From the NCBI GenBank assembly GCA_028287885.1, contig JAQBOT010000083.1, forward strand, positions 1 through 14,519: a stretch of 14,519 nucleotides of DNA, written 5' to 3'. This DNA comes from Pedobacter sp. GTDB taxonomy: Bacteria > Bacteroidota > Bacteroidia > Sphingobacteriales > Sphingobacteriaceae. Under the pieces are notes generated by a model. That model searched no databases. It saw nothing but the letters and a program-made list of their open reading frames with translations, and had not been told where the DNA came from. The position numbers and the translations under genes are program-made. Shown here piece by piece: positions 12,962-14,519 of this stretch; the first letter of the stretch is position 1; each line of letters starts with the position of its first letter.

Positions 12962-14519
12962 GTGCAGAAAATACGCCTATTATTTCTATTTATACTCCTT
13001 CCTTTCGCGTTGTTCGCGCAGAAGAAAACCAAAATCACCCTTATCAACTCTCAGCACAATACAATTGATCTAAAGACTAATATTTCTTATTTAAGAAAAC
13101 CTGTTTTTAAACAGGCCAATGCCATTATGAGCTGCGATAGTGCAGTTTTCTATGAAGCAAGGAATGTTTTTGAGGCGTATAACAATGTGCACATCAATCA
13201 GGCAGATACCGTAAACATTTATTCGGATAGGCTTACCTATGATGGAAACAGTAAGATGGCGCATTTATCCAGCAATGTGCGACTACTTGACCGGGAGTCG
13301 GTATTAACAACCAATGTTCTCGATTATAATATGGGAACAAAGGTCGGTACGTATGTTGATGGCGGCAAAATTGTAAGTAAAGATGTTACCCTGACCAGTA
13401 AGAACGGCTATTATTTCTCAAACAGTCGCGATGCTTACTTCAGGTACAATGTAGTTGTGGTTACCCCTGATGTAACGATCAAATCCGATACCCTGCGCTA
13501 CAACACCTTTTCAAACTGGACCTACTTCTATGGGCCGACGAACATTAAAGGGAAAGATGATAATTTGTATACGGAGAATGGAGCTTATAACACCAAATCT
13601 CAATATGCCTATTTTGGGAAGAAAAACCTGTATACCAAAGGCACTAAATCTATGAAGGGCGATAGTCTTTACTATGACGGCATTGCCGGATATGGAAAGG
13701 CTGTTCGGAATATTATATTTATTGATACGGCAGACAAGACCGTATTACATGGGCAGCTAGGCTACTTTTATAAAAAGGATGAACGGACGGTTGTAACCAA
13801 CAATGCATATATCGGCATGGGCACAAAGGATTCTGTGAAGATTAATAACGTACTTCGCCCGGACACGCTCTGGCTTGGATCTGACACGCTGGAAACGCAG
13901 ATGGTCTTACGCCAAACGCTAACCCTCATCCCGCGGACGGTAATCAAAAAAGATAATGAGGTGGGTTCTGAGGATGTAGATTCTGCGGCAACCACGGGCA
14001 AGCGCCTTAAGGTAAATCAGCTGCCTAAGTCATCCGAAAACGCCAAGGTAGAAAAAGGCAGCGACAACAGATCGGAACGGAAGAAAAAGAAAGATTTGCA
14101 GAAGCAGGCAAAGCTCGGTTTGAAAACAGACTCCATTCCGCTGACCACAGATTCATTGAAGAAAATACCGCCAGACAAACAGGATTCGCTGATCAAAAAA
14201 GCAGCAAGCCCGGACTCCCTCGGGAAAGCACCCCCTGGGAAAGTAGATTCTATAAAGGCAACAGTGGATGCAAAAACAGCAGCTGTAAAGAAGACGCCTG
14301 GCGGAAAGGTAGATACTGCGGCTGCAAAAGCAGCAAAGATTGCTACAGCGAAACTAAAGCCTGCAAAGATTTTAAACCCCTTGGATACGGTGAGAAGTCG
14401 CATTATCAAAGCCTATCACAATGTTCGGGTTTATAAATCTAACCTGCAGGCCAAGTCCGATTCCTTGTTCTATACGAGCGCAGACTCTACATTGAGGTGG
14501 TACAACAATCCAATTATGT
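12962..14519 (+). CDS. Exported OstA/LptA-like protein, 3' end beyond the window
   Basis: The frame is open to the last base, with 519 residues visible. It begins with a clear signal peptide (MQKIRLLLFLFILLPFALFAQ, split here only for length: residues 1-21), GTG read as Met. An in-frame TAA at 12950 leaves GTG 12962 as the only common start codon that keeps the signal peptide. The mature protein repeats the OstA beta-strand pattern: ANAIMSCDSAVFYEARN, FEAYNNVHINQADTVNIYSD, LTYDGNSKMAHLSSNVRL, KIVSKDVTLTSKNGYYF and SDTLRYNTFSNWTYFYG. This pattern marks LptA/OstA jellyroll proteins that carry LPS across the periplasm. From about 330 to 470 comes a Lys/Ala/Asp/Ser/Pro-rich low-complexity stretch, after which the OstA pattern resumes (IIKAYHNVRVYKSNLQAKSDSLFY). 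I infer a role in LPS export, but the Bacteroidota members are larger than E. coli LptA and their exact role is less settled. Confidence 0.85.
   Translation, partial: MQKIRLLFLFILLPFALFAQKKTKITLINSQHNTIDLKTNISYLRKPVFKQANAIMSCDSAVFYEARNVFEAYNNVHINQADTVNIYSDRLTYDGNSKMAHLSSNVRLLDRESVLTTNVLDYNMGTKVGTYVDGGKIVSKDVTLTSKNGYYFSNSRDAYFRYNVVVVTPDVTIKSDTLRYNTFSNWTYFYGPTNIKGKDDNLYTENGAYNTKSQYAYFGKKNLYTKGTKSMKGDSLYYDGIAGYGKAVRNIIFIDTADKTVLHGQLGYFYKKDERTVVTNNAYIGMGTKDSVKINNVLRPDTLWLGSDTLETQMVLRQTLTLIPRTVIKKDNEVGSEDVDSAATTGKRLKVNQLPKSSENAKVEKGSDNRSERKKKKDLQKQAKLGLKTDSIPLTTDSLKKIPPDKQDSLIKKAASPDSLGKAPPGKVDSIKATVDAKTAAVKKTPGGKVDTAAAKAAKIATAKLKPAKILNPLDTVRSRIIKAYHNVRVYKSNLQAKSDSLFYTSADSTLRWYNNPIM

Noticed and set aside
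14017..14409. 130-codon minus-strand open frame (Phe/Ala/Ser-rich) at the window end
   Set aside because: It is the mirror of the Lys/Ala-rich insertion of the OstA/LptA-like gene: lysine codons AAA/AAG read as TTT/CTT on the other strand. The + frame has a signal peptide and OstA pattern.

Overview
The window looks like a chromosomal segment of a Bacteroidota bacterium, most likely a member of Sphingobacteriaceae (Pedobacter or a relative). Three things support this. The proteins read like that family: BshA of bacillithiol synthesis, a UvrA with a phylum-style altered first zinc site, a TilS/PH-like pair and an OstA-like LptA. Several start regions carry the Bacteroidota promoter pattern TTG/TTTG - about 19 nt - TAnnTTTG. 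Most starts lack a Shine-Dalgarno sequence. I see no insertion sequences, phage genes, CRISPR array, tRNA or rRNA. This is core genome, not an accessory island.

Layout. Bases 2-2241 (+): the 3' part of lipA (lipoyl synthase), then an ECF sigma factor and its membrane anti-sigma factor sharing one base. Bases 2231-6886 (-): a lytic transglycosylase with its own promoter and hairpin terminator, then uvrA and nnrD, which abut as TAAATG. nnrD overlaps the convergent anti-sigma gene by 11 bp. Bases 7103-9721 (+): a large-ribosomal-RNA-type pseudouridine synthase with a long repeat-rich disordered N-terminal tail, then a secreted beta-propeller lactonase-family protein. Bases 9724-12910 (-): tilS and a small two-helix membrane protein with a PH-like tail (again joined as TAAATG), then bshA, which has its own promoter and a leader of about 160 nt. 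Bases 12962-14519 (+): an exported OstA/LptA-like protein running off the window end, divergent from tilS across 51 bp.

The genes are mostly housekeeping: cofactor lipoylation, metabolite repair, DNA excision repair, peptidoglycan turnover, rRNA and tRNA modification, low-molecular-weight thiol synthesis and LPS transport. The sigma/anti-sigma pair is the one dedicated regulatory module; its signal and targets cannot be read from here.

I found no clear new biological system. The points most worth a second look are: the tilS/lptA intergenic region, where both -10-like elements lie 4 nt from their start codons (possible leaderless mRNAs); a perfect TTGTGT-T-ACACAA palindrome on the -33 element of the bshA promoter, with a long structured leader; the roughly 140-residue low-complexity insertion inside the OstA/LptA-like protein; and the tandem-repeat tail of the pseudouridine synthase.
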